NCBI RefSeq assembly: GCF_001422545.1
Contig: NZ_LMLE01000008.1
Coordinates: 113,946-177,945, forward strand
Length of the DNA: 64,000 nucleotides
Direction of reading: 5' to 3'
DNA from: Pedobacter sp. Leaf41
GTDB taxonomy: Bacteria; Bacteroidota; Bacteroidia; Sphingobacteriales; Sphingobacteriaceae
The translations under genes were made by a program, and so were the position numbers. The notes beneath the pieces were generated by a model. That model saw only the letters and a list, made by a program, of their open reading frames with translations, had not been told where the DNA came from and did not search any database. This document shows, in pieces, positions 1 through 9,218 of this stretch (its first letter is position 1; every line of letters begins with the position of its first letter).

Positions 1-104
1 AAGATATTAAGCACATTGCAAATGATCTTGGTTACTCTTCAGTTCAACATTTCAGTAACGCTTTTAGTAAAAAATTTGGCGTAAGCCCAGGCAAGGCGAG
101 ATAA
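1..104 (+). CDS. AraC-family regulator, C-terminal end only
   Basis: The reading frame is open from base 3 to the TAA at 102-104 and gives 33 residues ending in FGVSPGKAR. The segment IANDLGYSSVQHFSNAFSKK is the second helix-turn-helix of the AraC/XylS DNA-binding domain, followed by the usual 'F..SP..R' close. Only the DNA-binding tail is in the window, so ligand domain and target are unknown. It ends 4 bp before the end of the convergent DUF5916 gene, so the two share a terminal junction with no visible terminator. Confidence 0.85.
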   Translation, partial: DIKHIANDLGYSSVQHFSNAFSKKFGVSPGKAR

Positions 105-108
105 TATA

Positions 109-2532
109 TTAAACCTTTTTTCTTTTTTTCTTAAGATCCAGATAATCTACAAAGTACAATACTTTAACAGATAAACTATTGTTTTGAGGTGCAGCAAGAA
201 TACCGGCCAAATTGCGGTTGTAACGTTGCGTAAAATACGAATCGTAGGTTTCGGCTGCATCTTTATACGAAAGTGATAATGTACTGCCTGGGGCGAACTG
301 CCAGGTATAAATTAAGTCGATATTAAAAACATTATAGTTTCTGTCCGTCCCCGTTAAAGCGGGGCCCTGGTAATCGGTTAAATTACCATCTGGCTTTAAT
401 AAGTAAAATTCTTTGTTTCTTCTGTCGCTCCAATAATGCCTTAACACCACGGTAACCCCCATTAAGTTAGTAAAGGTGTACTTTGCATCAAAAGAGTTTT
501 CTACTGTACGTCTATCATATTTAGAAAAAATTGCCTGGCTACCTTGTGATGTTACCCAGTTTACATAGTTATAATTTGGGTTGAAATTCAAATCCAAACC
601 AAAGGCGATTTTATCATTTAGACGGAAATTTTGAAACAGGTAGAAGTTATACTCTTTGCCCCCGAAAAGTTGTTGTTCGAAAAAGCGAACATTTCCACCA
701 AAATTATACGCTTTAGCCCGATTTGGATTAATATATAGTCCTATACCATAACTTTCTGGTGCTTTATAAATTTGTCCGTTCCGTGCTTCATAGAAATCGT
801 TACCCTTCGCATTATAGCTCATATCTATCTCTGCCGACCATAAATTTTTGAAACGTACATAAGCACCTCCATTTGCTATCGTATTTTGGTAATCGCCGGG
901 ATTTACCCTTCTTGAATAGGTAACATTTAGCCAACTTTGCATTTCATTAAACCACTTACTCGGCTTAAAGATATTGTAACCAAGCCCTATTTTTTGATCT
1001 AAAAAATTATTGTTGGTAAAGAAACCCAGATCTGAAGGATCAAATTGATTGTCGGCATAAACCTGATTATAATTCCAGGTAAAATTGCCGCTTTGTTTCC
1101 CCAAACGCAAAGTATAACTATAGCCTGTGCTGCTTTCCTCGCCACGTAAGTAGCTCATTTTAGCTCCGCCATTAATAAAATATTTGTTGTTTTCATTGTT
1201 TAAGTTAAAAAGCAAAGCACTCACATTGGCATCATAAGCACTGCCCCGGCGCAAGACATTAGTGTTGATAAATGTTGCGGAACTGTTGTTTTTTAACGAT
1301 TGATCGAAAACCAAAATGTTATAGTTGGTAAGCGGTTGTGTTTCTACGTTCCGAACATTTCCTGCTGCATCTTCTACTTCGGTTTGCATACTGTTAGTAA
1401 TGGCGTTAAAAATACCAATGCCTAAACCCTTTGCCGTACGCCCAGATATTTTGGTTGCATTTAATACTTTTGCTTCGGTTTGATCTCTAATAATTTTGTC
1501 GCTTTCCGTTACGCCAGAATAGTTAGAGTAGGCGGGAATAGAGCCAATTCGTTTGGAATAAAACAGATCACCCTTATTAAAAAGTTCTGTTCCTTCGGTA
1601 AAAAATTGCCGGTTTTCGTTAAATTTTACCTCAAACGGCGTGAGGTTTAAAATGCGATTGTCAGATTGCACCTGCCCAAAATCGGGTACTAGGGTCATAT
1701 CTAACGTAAAGCTGTTGTTGATGCCATATTTTACATCCATACCGCCATTGAAGCGAGAGGTGGTATTTTTTACTCCGGGAATATTTGCTGGATAGTGATT
1801 CACATAAGCAGAAACGTAGGGGGAGAACGACAAACGAAGTGGTGGTTTAATGTCTTTTAAGCCTGTTAAAAGCCCTTCCTGATTGATGAAACCATTAACC
1901 TTTGGATCAACAAAATTCCAAAAGGTTTGGATATTGGTTCGTTGAATTCGGCGACTAAAATTTAAACCCCAATTTTGAATTTCCTTACCTGAGAAACGTA
2001 AGGCCGAATAAGGAATTTTCATTTCGCAGGTCCAGCCTAAATCATCTAGTTTTACGGCACTTTCCCAAACGGCGTTCCAATTCGGGTCTTCATCCCCAAC
2101 TTGCGAGTATTTAGCATCAAACTGAACACCTGCAGCAGTAACGAAAAAGCCATTACCATTCATTTTATCGTAAAACGGGTCGACAATGATTGAAATAAAA
2201 TCGGCATTACCAATGTTGTCCCTCGAAACCAACTCGTGTGAAACGCTATCCTTATCATCGTACATCCGGGCGTAAACGTAAATGGCCACATCATCTTACA
2301 GCACTTTCATTTCCGTGCGTCGATCTTTCGTTTCCACTCTACCAGGTACGGGTCTTATTTCGAAAAAATCAGTAGCAATTGGTACGTTTACCCAGCAGGC
2401 ATCATCTAAAACACCATCAATTTTAGGAGTTTCCACAGTTCTCGCCGCTTTAAGTTCCTTTTGTTTAGCAGGATCTTGGGCAGCACAATACGAATACATG
2501 AATATAAAGATAAGAGTTGCCCAGCGTTTCAT
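109..2532 (-). pseudogene. DUF5916/CBM9-like outer-membrane protein interrupted by an in-frame stop
   Basis: The full frame would encode about 807 residues. It has a signal peptide (MKRWATLIFIFMYSYCAAQ), a CBM9-like N-terminal domain (VETPKIDGVLDDACW..., then IIVDPFYDKMNGNGFFVTAAG), and a long beta-strand-rich C-terminal region typical of DUF5916, which is thought to form a surface barrel. At codon 79 (2296-2298) the frame reads EMKVL-TAA-DDVAIYVYA. Both sides are in the same frame, so one base change (TAT/TAC to TAA) explains the break. Everything after the stop is intact to 109. It could be a recent nonsense mutation, a consensus error, or restart at the GTG at 2287-2289, which would lack a signal peptide. 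The family is often called carbohydrate-binding, but a substrate is not evident here. Confidence 0.85.
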
Positions 2533-2752
2533 TTGTTTAGGTTAGTTATGTATAAGACTAGCTAATGTTAAAAAAGTTGCACATGAAAAGAAATATCGAA
2601 TTAATATTGGCTAACAAATTGAAGCGCAAGGGGTTTTAAACACATTTGGATAGCACTTTACTTAAAGTTAGCTTGCAGGATTTGCTTTTTGTGATAATGT
2701 TGGGCAGCAAGCCATTGTTTCTAAACGTGACAGAAACGGAGATACTTTTTAT

Positions 2753-2785
2753 AAACCTCATAGGTTTTCAAAACCTACGAGGTTT
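2753..2785. repeat. 33-bp palindrome (AAACCTC...GAGGTTT)
   Basis: The left arm AAACCTCATAGGTTTT and right arm AAAACCTACGAGGTTT are separated by one C and differ from perfect complementarity at one position. It is not followed by a T-tract and sits between divergent genes, so a terminator role is unlikely. It resembles REP-type intergenic palindromes. Confidence 0.7.
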
Positions 2786-2795
2786 AAATTAAAAA

Positions 2796-2862
2796 GATCG
2801 AAGTGTATGGCAGGACTGATGTCTCTTAAATAATACTGAACTTTCATTTCCAAAAAAAGATT
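2796..2862 (+). repeat. dispersed GGACTG element, copy 1
   Basis: It begins GATCGAAGTG, continues GGCAGGACTG, and ends near CTTTCATTTCC. Related segments with the same order of words occur at 36432-36488 and 55767-55827, and in reverse near 31951-32070. All four are intergenic, upstream of a gene start. Confidence 0.45.
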
Positions 2863-2969
2863 TTTGACTTTGTGGTGCAGCGATTTACAATCAAAATTTG
2901 ATACATTTGCCTTTTATTAAAAACAGTGGCTTTTCGTTAACTACGATTAGCTTTTTAGCTTAAAAAAAC

Positions 2970-4310
2970 ATGTTTGATAATTTACAGGACAAGCTAGACA
3001 GAGCATTTAAAGTATTAAAAGGACAAGGCAGCATTACGGAAATCAACGTGGCAGAAACCATGAAAGAGATTCGTAAAGCATTATTAGATGCCGATGTTAA
3101 CTATAAAACAGCCAAAACCTTTACGGATGAGGTAAGGCAAAAAGCTTTGGGCCAGAACGTATTAACTTCGGTTTCACCAGGCCAATTGCTAACCAAAATA
3201 ATGAATGATGAGCTTGCGGCCTTAATGGGCGGCGAGGTTACGGAATTGGAAACTAAAGCCAACCCAACCATTATTTTGATTGCGGGTTTAAACGGTGCGG
3301 GTAAAACTACTTTCGCTGGTAAACTGGCTTTACACTTAAAAGGTAAGGGCAAAAAGCCTTTATTGGTTGCCGGTGATATGTATCGCCCTGCGGCAGTAGA
3401 TCAGCTGGAGGTTTTAGGAACTTCGGTTGGTGTATCGGTTTACGCAAACCGCGAATCGAACGATCCTGTTGGCATTGCCCTTGAAGGTATTGCCCATGGT
3501 AAACAAAACGGAAATAACGTTATCATTATTGATACTGCAGGTCGTTTAGCGATCGACGAATCTTTGATGAACGAGATTTCGGAAGTTAAAGCCAAAACAC
3601 AGCCACACGAAATTTTATTTGTTGTGGATTCGATGACGGGTCAGGATGCGGTAAACACGGCCAAAGTTTTTAACGATCGCCTTGATTTTACGGGTGTGGT
3701 TTTAACCAAATTAGATGGTGATACCCGTGGTGGAGCGGCGCTTTCGATTAAATCGGTAGTGAACAAACCAATTAAATTTATTGGTACGGGCGAGAAAATG
3801 GAAGCTTTGGATGTCTTCTATCCAGAACGTATGGCATCGCGTATTTTAGGCATGGGTGATGTGGTTTCGCTTGTTGAACGGGCACAAATGCAGTTTGATG
3901 AGAAGGAAGCCGCAGAATTGCAAAAGAAAATCCGCAAAAATAAATTCGATTTCAACGATTTCTATAGCCAGATTCAACAAATTAAGAAGATGGGTAACAT
4001 GAAAGATTTGATGGGCATGATTCCGGGTGTGGGTAAGATGATGAAGAATGTGGATATTCAGGATGACGCGTTTAAATCGATCGAGGCAATTATTAATTCG
4101 ATGACGCCGTTTGAAAAAGAAAATCCAGATTCAATTCAACAAAGCCGTCGTTTACGTATTGCCAAAGGTTCGGGTAGCAAAGTAGAAGAGGTAACTAAGC
4201 TGATTAAACAGTTTGAGGATATGCGTAAAATGATGAAACAATTTTCGAATCCGGCAGCCGCAGCAGCGATGATGAAAGGTATGCCTAAAATGCCAATGGG
4301 CAGAAGGTAG
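2970..4310 (+). CDS. ffh: signal recognition particle protein Ffh
   Basis: A 446-residue SRP54 GTPase that binds signal sequences of nascent membrane and secreted proteins and hands ribosomes to FtsY. The N domain is at about 1-90. The G domain has P-loop GLNGAGKTT (about 105-113), DTAGR (about 188-192) and TKLDGD (about 246-251). The Met-rich M domain runs from about 300 to the end (IPGVGKMM, MRKMMKQF, MMKGMPKMPMG) and would hold the 4.5S RNA and signal-peptide sites. Length and architecture are normal. It is monocistronic, with a terminator about 45 bp downstream. No SRP RNA gene was seen in the window. Confidence 0.98.
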   Translation: MFDNLQDKLDRAFKVLKGQGSITEINVAETMKEIRKALLDADVNYKTAKTFTDEVRQKALGQNVLTSVSPGQLLTKIMNDELAALMGGEVTELETKANPTIILIAGLNGAGKTTFAGKLALHLKGKGKKPLLVAGDMYRPAAVDQLEVLGTSVGVSVYANRESNDPVGIALEGIAHGKQNGNNVIIIDTAGRLAIDESLMNEISEVKAKTQPHEILFVVDSMTGQDAVNTAKVFNDRLDFTGVVLTKLDGDTRGGAALSIKSVVNKPIKFIGTGEKMEALDVFYPERMASRILGMGDVVSLVERAQMQFDEKEAAELQKKIRKNKFDFNDFYSQIQQIKKMGNMKDLMGMIPGVGKMMKNVDIQDDAFKSIEAIINSMTPFEKENPDSIQQSRRLRIAKGSGSKVEEVTKLIKQFEDMRKMMKQFSNPAAAAAMMKGMPKMPMGRR

Positions 4311-4353
4311 GGTTCTCAAAAGTTAAAAGTCAAAATAGCGAGGCTTAATATGT

Positions 4354-4385
4354 AAATCCCAATCAGAAATTATTGGGATTTTTTT
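4354..4385 (+). terminator. rho-independent terminator after ffh
   Basis: AATCCCAAT and ATTGGGATT form a perfect 9-bp stem around an 8-nt loop, directly followed by a run of T. Confidence 0.85.
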
Positions 4386-4423
4386 GTTTGCTCTATTTTT
4401 TTGGCTAAATCCTTAATTTATTT

Positions 4424-4528
4424 ATTAAAAACAGTGAGCCAAAGCAGACTGCAATGAAATCGACACAAGGAAGTAGTATCCATCCTCTATTTAACTACTC
4501 GTAACAAAGTACTTTACATTTCATTGCC
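4424..4528 (+). repeat. direct repeat copy 1 (105 bp) with internal dyad
   Basis: Nearly identical to 4590-4695, with a few substitutions and one indel. It starts ATTAAAAACAGTGA and ends TTTCATTGCC. GCAATGAAAT near the left side is the exact complement of ATTTCATTGC at the right end, so each copy can fold into a long stem-loop. No open reading frame is present. Confidence 0.85.
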
Positions 4529-4578
4529 GTCGGTTTTAACCGACGAACAATGGTTCTTTCATCCGTTTGGCTTTAGCC
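4529..4578. repeat. short palindromes between the two direct repeats
   Basis: GTCGGTTTTAACCGAC (4529-4544) and GGCTTTAGCC (4569-4578) are near-perfect palindromes of the REP style common in Bacteroidota intergenic DNA. They separate the two 105/106-bp repeats. Confidence 0.6.
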
Positions 4579-4589
4579 CTAATTGCTCA

Positions 4590-4695
4590 ATTAAAAACAG
4601 TGAACTAAAGCAGACTGCAATGAAATCGACACAAGGCAGTAGTATCCATCCTCGATTTTAACTAGTCGTAACAAAACACTTTACATTTCATTGCC
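4590..4695 (+). repeat. direct repeat copy 2 (106 bp) with internal dyad
   Basis: Second copy of the 4424-4528 unit, 166 bp downstream, with the same internal GCAATGAAAT/ATTTCATTGC dyad. The remaining 101 bp up to the next gene show no recognised signal. Together with the terminator, these elements account for most of the 486-bp gap after ffh. Confidence 0.85.
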
Positions 4696-4796
4696 TTAGT
4701 TTTTAAACGATGGAATTAGATAATTCTTTATATATTAGAATAACAATCTCCATCCCCTAAAAACATAACATCCCTTTCAATTTTCAAGATTCATTA

Positions 4797-6335
4797 ATGC
4801 TTGTAAAAACATACGGGAGTGCCGTTTATGGTGTAAATGCCTTAACGATTACTATTGAGGTAAGCATAAGTGCTGGTACAAAATATTACATGGTTGGCCT
4901 GCCTGATAATGCCGTAAAGGAGAGCCTGCAACGTGTGGCAAGCGCCATAAATGTGGCGGGTTTTAGGATGCCTAAACAGAAAATTGTAGTAAATCTGGCC
5001 CCAGCTGACATTAAAAAAGAGGGTTCATCTTATGATTTGCCTATTGCGATTGGCATACTCGCGGCATCCGGACAAATTCCCAGTGAGGATTTAGCAAACT
5101 ATTTTATTATGGGCGAACTTTCATTGGATGGAAGTATTCAGCCTATTAAAGGTGCATTACCCATCGCCATCCAAGCACAGGAAGATGGCTTTAAAGGTTT
5201 CATCCTTCCCAAACAAAACGTTCGTGAAGCGGCAATTGTTGATGGTTTGATTGCTTACGGTGTAGAAACTTTGGCACAGGTGATTGCCTTCTTTAACAAA
5301 AGCGAAGCGCTTGAACAGGTTAAAGTAAATACAAAAGAAGAATTTCTTAAAAATATTGGCAATTATGAACATGATTTCGCTGATGTGAAAGGGCAGGAAA
5401 ACATAAAAAGAGCTTTGGAAATTGCTGCCGCAGGTGGGCATAATGTGATTTTAATTGGTCCGCCAGGTGCAGGCAAAACCATGCTGGCAAAACGTTTACC
5501 TACCATTTTGCCTCCGTTAAATTTATATGAGGCTTTAGAAACTACCAAAATCCATTCCGTTGCAGGCAAATTATCTGCCGCAGATGCATTAATGACCGTT
5601 CGACCGTATAGATCGCCGCACCATACCATTTCGGATGTTGCTTTGGTTGGCGGAGGAATGAATCCTGCTCCAGGAGAAATTTCATTAGCCCATAATGGGG
5701 TATTGTTTTTGGATGAGTTGCCAGAATTTAAAAGAACGGTTTTGGAGGTAATGCGTCAGCCTTTGGAAGATCGGAAAGTGGCTATTTCCAGGGCTCGTTT
5801 CTCTGTTGAATATCCTGCTAGTTTTATGTTGGTGGCATCAATGAATCCTTGTCCTTGCGGTTTTTACAACCACCCGGAAAAGGAATGCGTTTGTGCACCT
5901 GGAGTGGTTCAAAAGTATTTGAGCAAAATATCGGGGCCACTTTTAGATCGTATTGATTTACATGTAGAAGTTACACCTGTTAATTTTTCAGAACTGGCTT
6001 CATCCCGCGAAGCCGAAAAAAGCGAACTTATTAGAGCCCGTGTGATTAAAGCGAGAGAAATTCAAGATCATCGCTTTGCGGATAAAGCAGATTTACATTA
6101 TAATGCGCAAATGAGCCCAAAAATGGTGCGGAAAGTTTGTGCGATCAGCGAGGCCGGTACCACGCTCCTTAAATCGGCGATGGAGCGGTTGGGGTTATCT
6201 GCCAGGGCTTACGACCGAATTTTAAAGGTGGCTAGAACCATTGCAGATTTAGATGGGAGTGAAAATGTAGAATTGGAACATTTAGCAGAATCAATAAACT
6301 ATAGAAGTTTAGACAGAGATGGTTGGGCAGGATAA
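4797..6335 (+). CDS. yifB: YifB/ComM-family Mg-chelatase-like AAA+ ATPase
   Basis: A 512-residue protein with an N-terminal ChlI/Lon-protease-like fold (about 1-170, starting MLVKTYGSAVYGVNA), then a Mg-chelatase-type AAA+ core with Walker A GPPGAGKT (about 221-228), the signature HHTISDVALVGGG (about 275) and Walker B LFLDELPEF. The C-terminal Mg_chelatase_C segment contains LSARAYDRILKVARTIADL. ComM homologues are hexameric helicases that extend branch migration during natural transformation; whether this organism is competent is not shown here. Length is normal and the start is the first ATG. Confidence 0.95.
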   Translation: MLVKTYGSAVYGVNALTITIEVSISAGTKYYMVGLPDNAVKESLQRVASAINVAGFRMPKQKIVVNLAPADIKKEGSSYDLPIAIGILAASGQIPSEDLANYFIMGELSLDGSIQPIKGALPIAIQAQEDGFKGFILPKQNVREAAIVDGLIAYGVETLAQVIAFFNKSEALEQVKVNTKEEFLKNIGNYEHDFADVKGQENIKRALEIAAAGGHNVILIGPPGAGKTMLAKRLPTILPPLNLYEALETTKIHSVAGKLSAADALMTVRPYRSPHHTISDVALVGGGMNPAPGEISLAHNGVLFLDELPEFKRTVLEVMRQPLEDRKVAISRARFSVEYPASFMLVASMNPCPCGFYNHPEKECVCAPGVVQKYLSKISGPLLDRIDLHVEVTPVNFSELASSREAEKSELIRARVIKAREIQDHRFADKADLHYNAQMSPKMVRKVCAISEAGTTLLKSAMERLGLSARAYDRILKVARTIADLDGSENVELEHLAESINYRSLDRDGWAG

Positions 6336-6428
6336 TTTCAATAATGGACAAAGAGTGAAGTGTTTGCTTAATTTCAATAGAGTGATGAACCAATACAATT
6401 TTAGTGATCTAAATTAATAGAAAAATAA

Positions 6429-6697
6429 CCATATAGTGATATAGATCATATAGTGATAAGTAAAAACCATAAAGCCTATATATCCTATATTTCTTTATGG
6501 TTCAAAATTAATTGCAAAGTAATCAACCATATAGGGATATAGATTATATAGTGAGGAGCAAACACCATAGAGCCTATATATCCTATATTTCTTTATGGTT
6601 CAAAATTAATCGCAAAGTAATAACCATATAGGGATATAGATTATATAGTGAGGAGCAAACACCATAGAGCCTATATATCCTATATTTCTATGTTTCA
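6429..6697 (+). repeat. three tandem ~97-bp hairpin repeats upstream of GxxExxY
   Basis: Units start at 6429, 6527 and 6624 with CCATATAG(T/G)GATATAGAT. Units 2 and 3 are almost identical over 65 bp and unit 1 is more diverged. In each of the first two units the left end AACCATATAG and the right end TTTATGGTT can pair, with further pairing of GGATATAG and CTATATATCC, giving a stem-loop of about 75 bp plus a spacer. The third unit is truncated at its right end. Together they occupy most of the 396-bp gap 6336-6731; the rest shows nothing. Confidence 0.9.
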
Positions 6698-6731
6698 AAT
6701 GAATAGAAAAATCTAAAATGTAAAAACGGAG

Positions 6732-7142
6732 ATGATGACCGAAAAATATCTAAAGGAAATTACTTACAATGTAATTGGTGCCGCTATAGAAATACATAAA
6801 TCTCTTGGCCCTGGTTTGTTAGAAAGTGTCTACCATGAATGTATGAAACATGAGCTTAGCCTCCGAAAAATATATTTTCTAACAGAAATCTCCATGCCGG
6901 TTCGATACAAAGAAATAGAAGTAGCAACCAATTTAAGATGTGATCTATTTGTAGAAAATTGCTTAGCTGTTGAAATAAAGGCATTCAAAACTATAGAACC
7001 CATTTTTGAAGCACAGATAATAACCTACATGAAATTGTTAGAAGCCCCGCAAGGTTTGATCATTAATTTTAACTGTGTTAATATTTTTAGTGATGGACAA
7101 AAGACATATATCAATGATTTTTACCGATTTTTAGAAGATTAA
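6732..7142 (+). CDS. GxxExxY protein
   Basis: 136 residues with the family signature at G28-L-L-E31-S-V-Y34 inside IHKSLGPGLLESVYHECM. The segment LRCDLFVENCLAVEIKA resembles the D...ExK core of PD-(D/E)XK nucleases, to which this family is related; activity is not established. ATGs occur at 6732 and 6735; an ACGGAG just upstream suits either. The gene follows three hairpin repeats and ends 9 bp before a response regulator gene that seems unrelated to it. Such genes are commonly scattered in Bacteroidota genomes, which fits a mobile or repeat-linked role. Confidence 0.9.
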   Translation: MMTEKYLKEITYNVIGAAIEIHKSLGPGLLESVYHECMKHELSLRKIYFLTEISMPVRYKEIEVATNLRCDLFVENCLAVEIKAFKTIEPIFEAQIITYMKLLEAPQGLIINFNCVNIFSDGQKTYINDFYRFLED

Positions 7143-7151
7143 ACGCCCCGA

Positions 7152-7904
7152 ATGATTAGAACGCTTATAATTGAAGACGAACCTGCCATCCGCAAGGAAA
7201 TTGAATGGCTTTTGCAACAAGAAACACAGTTTAATTTAATTGGTTATGCAACAAGCGTAGCTGAAAGTTTAGTGCTCATTAAAGCAACAAATCCCGAATT
7301 AATTTTAATGGATATCCAGCTTACAGATGGCACAGCTTTCGATATCTTAGACCAGTTGAATGAAATACCTTTTCGCATTATATTCATCACCGCATATAAT
7401 CACTTTGCTGTTAAGGCGATAAAATTTGGCGCCCTGGATTATCTTCTAAAGCCCTTGGATGATGCAGAATTTAAAGCTGCGTTAGCTAAAATTGCTACGA
7501 ATGATGAAACCAATATTACACAGCAAAAGCAACAGATTTCTATTTTAAAATCACAATCCGGCTATGGAGAAAGTAATTTAGACAGTAGAATTGTATTACA
7601 CACCTTAGAATTTTTGCAGGTTTTGCAACTTCGTGAAATTATCTATTGCCAGAGTGAAGGGGGTTACACCAACTTTTTCCTAACCGAAGGCCGAAGGATT
7701 ATGATCTCTAAACCACTTAAATTTTATGACGAGCTTTTGCCCGAGAAGTGGTTTCTACGTCCCCATCAATCTTATTTAGTAAATGTTTTATACGTTGATA
7801 AATTTCTAAAATCCGGTACAATTGTATTGAAAGATAAAACCGAAATCCCCGTTTCAGGGCGTAGAAAAGATTACATTTTACAACACATTAACCACATCGA
7901 ATAA
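7152..7904 (+). CDS. LytTR-family response regulator
   Basis: 250 residues. The receiver domain (about 1-120) has the acidic pocket E8-D9, phospho-acceptor D54 (LILMDIQL), a Thr in IIFITAYN and the conserved Lys in YLLKPLDD. The LytTR DNA-binding domain (about 145-250) includes IIYCQSEGGYTNFFL and FLRPHQSYLVNV. Such regulators normally sit beside a LytS-type kinase, but none is adjacent; the only one in the window is at 22.1 kb and has no regulator next to it. Paired direct repeats with LytTR-like spacing lie upstream of several nearby genes, so a local regulon is plausible (inference). Confidence 0.95.
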   Translation: MIRTLIIEDEPAIRKEIEWLLQQETQFNLIGYATSVAESLVLIKATNPELILMDIQLTDGTAFDILDQLNEIPFRIIFITAYNHFAVKAIKFGALDYLLKPLDDAEFKAALAKIATNDETNITQQKQQISILKSQSGYGESNLDSRIVLHTLEFLQVLQLREIIYCQSEGGYTNFFLTEGRRIMISKPLKFYDELLPEKWFLRPHQSYLVNVLYVDKFLKSGTIVLKDKTEIPVSGRRKDYILQHINHIE

Positions 7905-7928
7905 AGAACTGCAATAAGTCTCTCAATC

Positions 7929-9062
7929 ATGAAACATAAAGTATTAAAAATCTTCAAATGGATATTCATTATTTTAGTTTCATTGATTTTGATACTATCA
8001 GCTGTTACTTATTTATACATGAAAAAGCCACTTTTTGGTAAGGCCGCCAAAGGCGTAAGGCTTGAACGAATGAAAAAATCGCCGCATTTTAAAGATGGCG
8101 TGTTCCATAACCTCAATCGTACACCTGAACTTACAGAAGGTTATAGCACCATAGGCATTATTTATGATAAACTTTTTGGAGATCACCCGCGATTAACTCC
8201 CGTAGATAGTATTCCATCGACGAAGGTAGATTTGCTGCATTTACCCATTGATTCGAACATTTTAGTTTGGTTTGGTCATTCCTCTTATTTTATTCAACTG
8301 GATGGTAAGCGCATATTAGTTGATCCTGTTTTTAGTGGAAATGCTTCCCCAATTCCAGGTACAGTTGTAGCATTTAAAGGCACCGATCGTTACAAAGTAG
8401 AAGATTTGCCAAACATCGATTATTTAATCATCTCACATGATCATTACGACCATACAGATTATGAAACGCTAATCAAGCTCAAATCGAAAATAAAAAAGGT
8501 GTTCTGCGGTTTGGGAGTAGGTGCCGATTTTGAAGACTGGGGATATAATGTTGAAGACATCTACGAGAAAGATTGGGATGAAACCATTGATTTGGGGGAT
8601 GGTTTTTTTATACACACGACACCTACAAGGCACTTTTCGGGCAGGGGTTTTACAAGAAATAATACGTTATGGATGTCGTATGTTTTTCAAAGCCCGACTA
8701 TGAAGATTTATATAGGTGGGGATAGCGGCTACGACACCCACTTTGCCAACATCGGCAAAAAGTTCGGCCCAATAGATTTAGCAATTTTAGAAGATGGCCA
8801 GTATGATGTTAAGTGGAAATACATTCACTTGCAGCCTACAGAGGTATTAAAAGCAGCGCAAGATTTAAATGCCAAACGTCTTTTCCCTGTGCATTCATCG
8901 AAATTTGTACTCGCAAATCATCCCTGGGATGAACCGTTAGTAAAAATTACAGAACTAAATAAAGTCACCAAAACCCCATTGGTAACGCCGATGATTGGCG
9001 AGTTTGTTTACCTTAAAAAACCCAACCAAATTTTTAAGCCTTGGTGGATTGGCATAAAGTAG
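7929..9062 (+). CDS. membrane-anchored MBL-fold hydrolase (UlaG/NAPE-PLD-like)
   Basis: 377 residues. A hydrophobic N-terminal segment (about 8-31) probably anchors the protein. The metallo-beta-lactamase domain has the metal motif SHDHYDHTDY (about 168-177), an earlier WFGHSSYFIQLDGKRILVDP strand-turn, a GGDSGYD motif carrying another ligand, and a late PVHSSKF His. This is the layout of NAPE-PLD/UlaG-like hydrolases, which act on phosphodiester or lactone substrates; the substrate is unknown. It begins 24 bp after the response regulator, so co-transcription is likely. Confidence 0.9.
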   Translation: MKHKVLKIFKWIFIILVSLILILSAVTYLYMKKPLFGKAAKGVRLERMKKSPHFKDGVFHNLNRTPELTEGYSTIGIIYDKLFGDHPRLTPVDSIPSTKVDLLHLPIDSNILVWFGHSSYFIQLDGKRILVDPVFSGNASPIPGTVVAFKGTDRYKVEDLPNIDYLIISHDHYDHTDYETLIKLKSKIKKVFCGLGVGADFEDWGYNVEDIYEKDWDETIDLGDGFFIHTTPTRHFSGRGFTRNNTLWMSYVFQSPTMKIYIGGDSGYDTHFANIGKKFGPIDLAILEDGQYDVKWKYIHLQPTEVLKAAQDLNAKRLFPVHSSKFVLANHPWDEPLVKITELNKVTKTPLVTPMIGEFVYLKKPNQIFKPWWIGIK

Positions 9063-9088
9063 CAATTAAGGTCGTGGCATCATTAGAA

Positions 9089-9119
9089 CGAATAATAATG
9101 CAACCGCTACAATACCATT
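9089..9119 (+). promoter_or_regulatory. possible degenerate 21-bp-spaced repeat pair
   Basis: A perfect CGAATAATAA at 9089 is followed at exactly +21 by CAATACCATT, which matches poorly. The first half fits the sites at 11749, 16858 and 24116. It lies 100-130 bp upstream of the TPR gene. Treated as a weak member of the set. Confidence 0.3.
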
Positions 9120-9218
9120 TTTTCGGTGGGCAATTAATAAAGTTTTAAAACTGTTTTCTGGTTCTTGAGTATATTAAAGAACATTAAAAATCTTAATTAG
9201 TTGGTATTGCTTTATTAT

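Larger units (their letters stand above)
2533..2969. other. intergenic region between divergent DUF5916 gene and ffh
   Basis: 437 bp without a gene. It holds a 33-bp palindrome (2753-2785) and a copy of a dispersed element (2796-2862). A TACATTTG at 2902-2909 matches the Bacteroidota -7 box TAnnTTTG and lies 60 bp before ffh; no well-spaced TTTG -33 box was found. Nothing else was recognised. Confidence 0.5.

Noticed and set aside
2282-2545. 87-codon plus-strand frame over the DUF5916 start
   Set aside because: It is antisense to the DUF5916 N-terminus, whose signal peptide and CBM9-like words are clear.
6429-6697. CRISPR-like array
   Set aside because: Only three units, repeats of about 75 bp with a short fixed spacer, and no cas genes; the units are hairpins.
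9089-9119. Fifth full-strength LytTR-like pair
   Set aside because: The second half at +21 matches poorly, so it is kept only as a weak candidate and not counted in the set.
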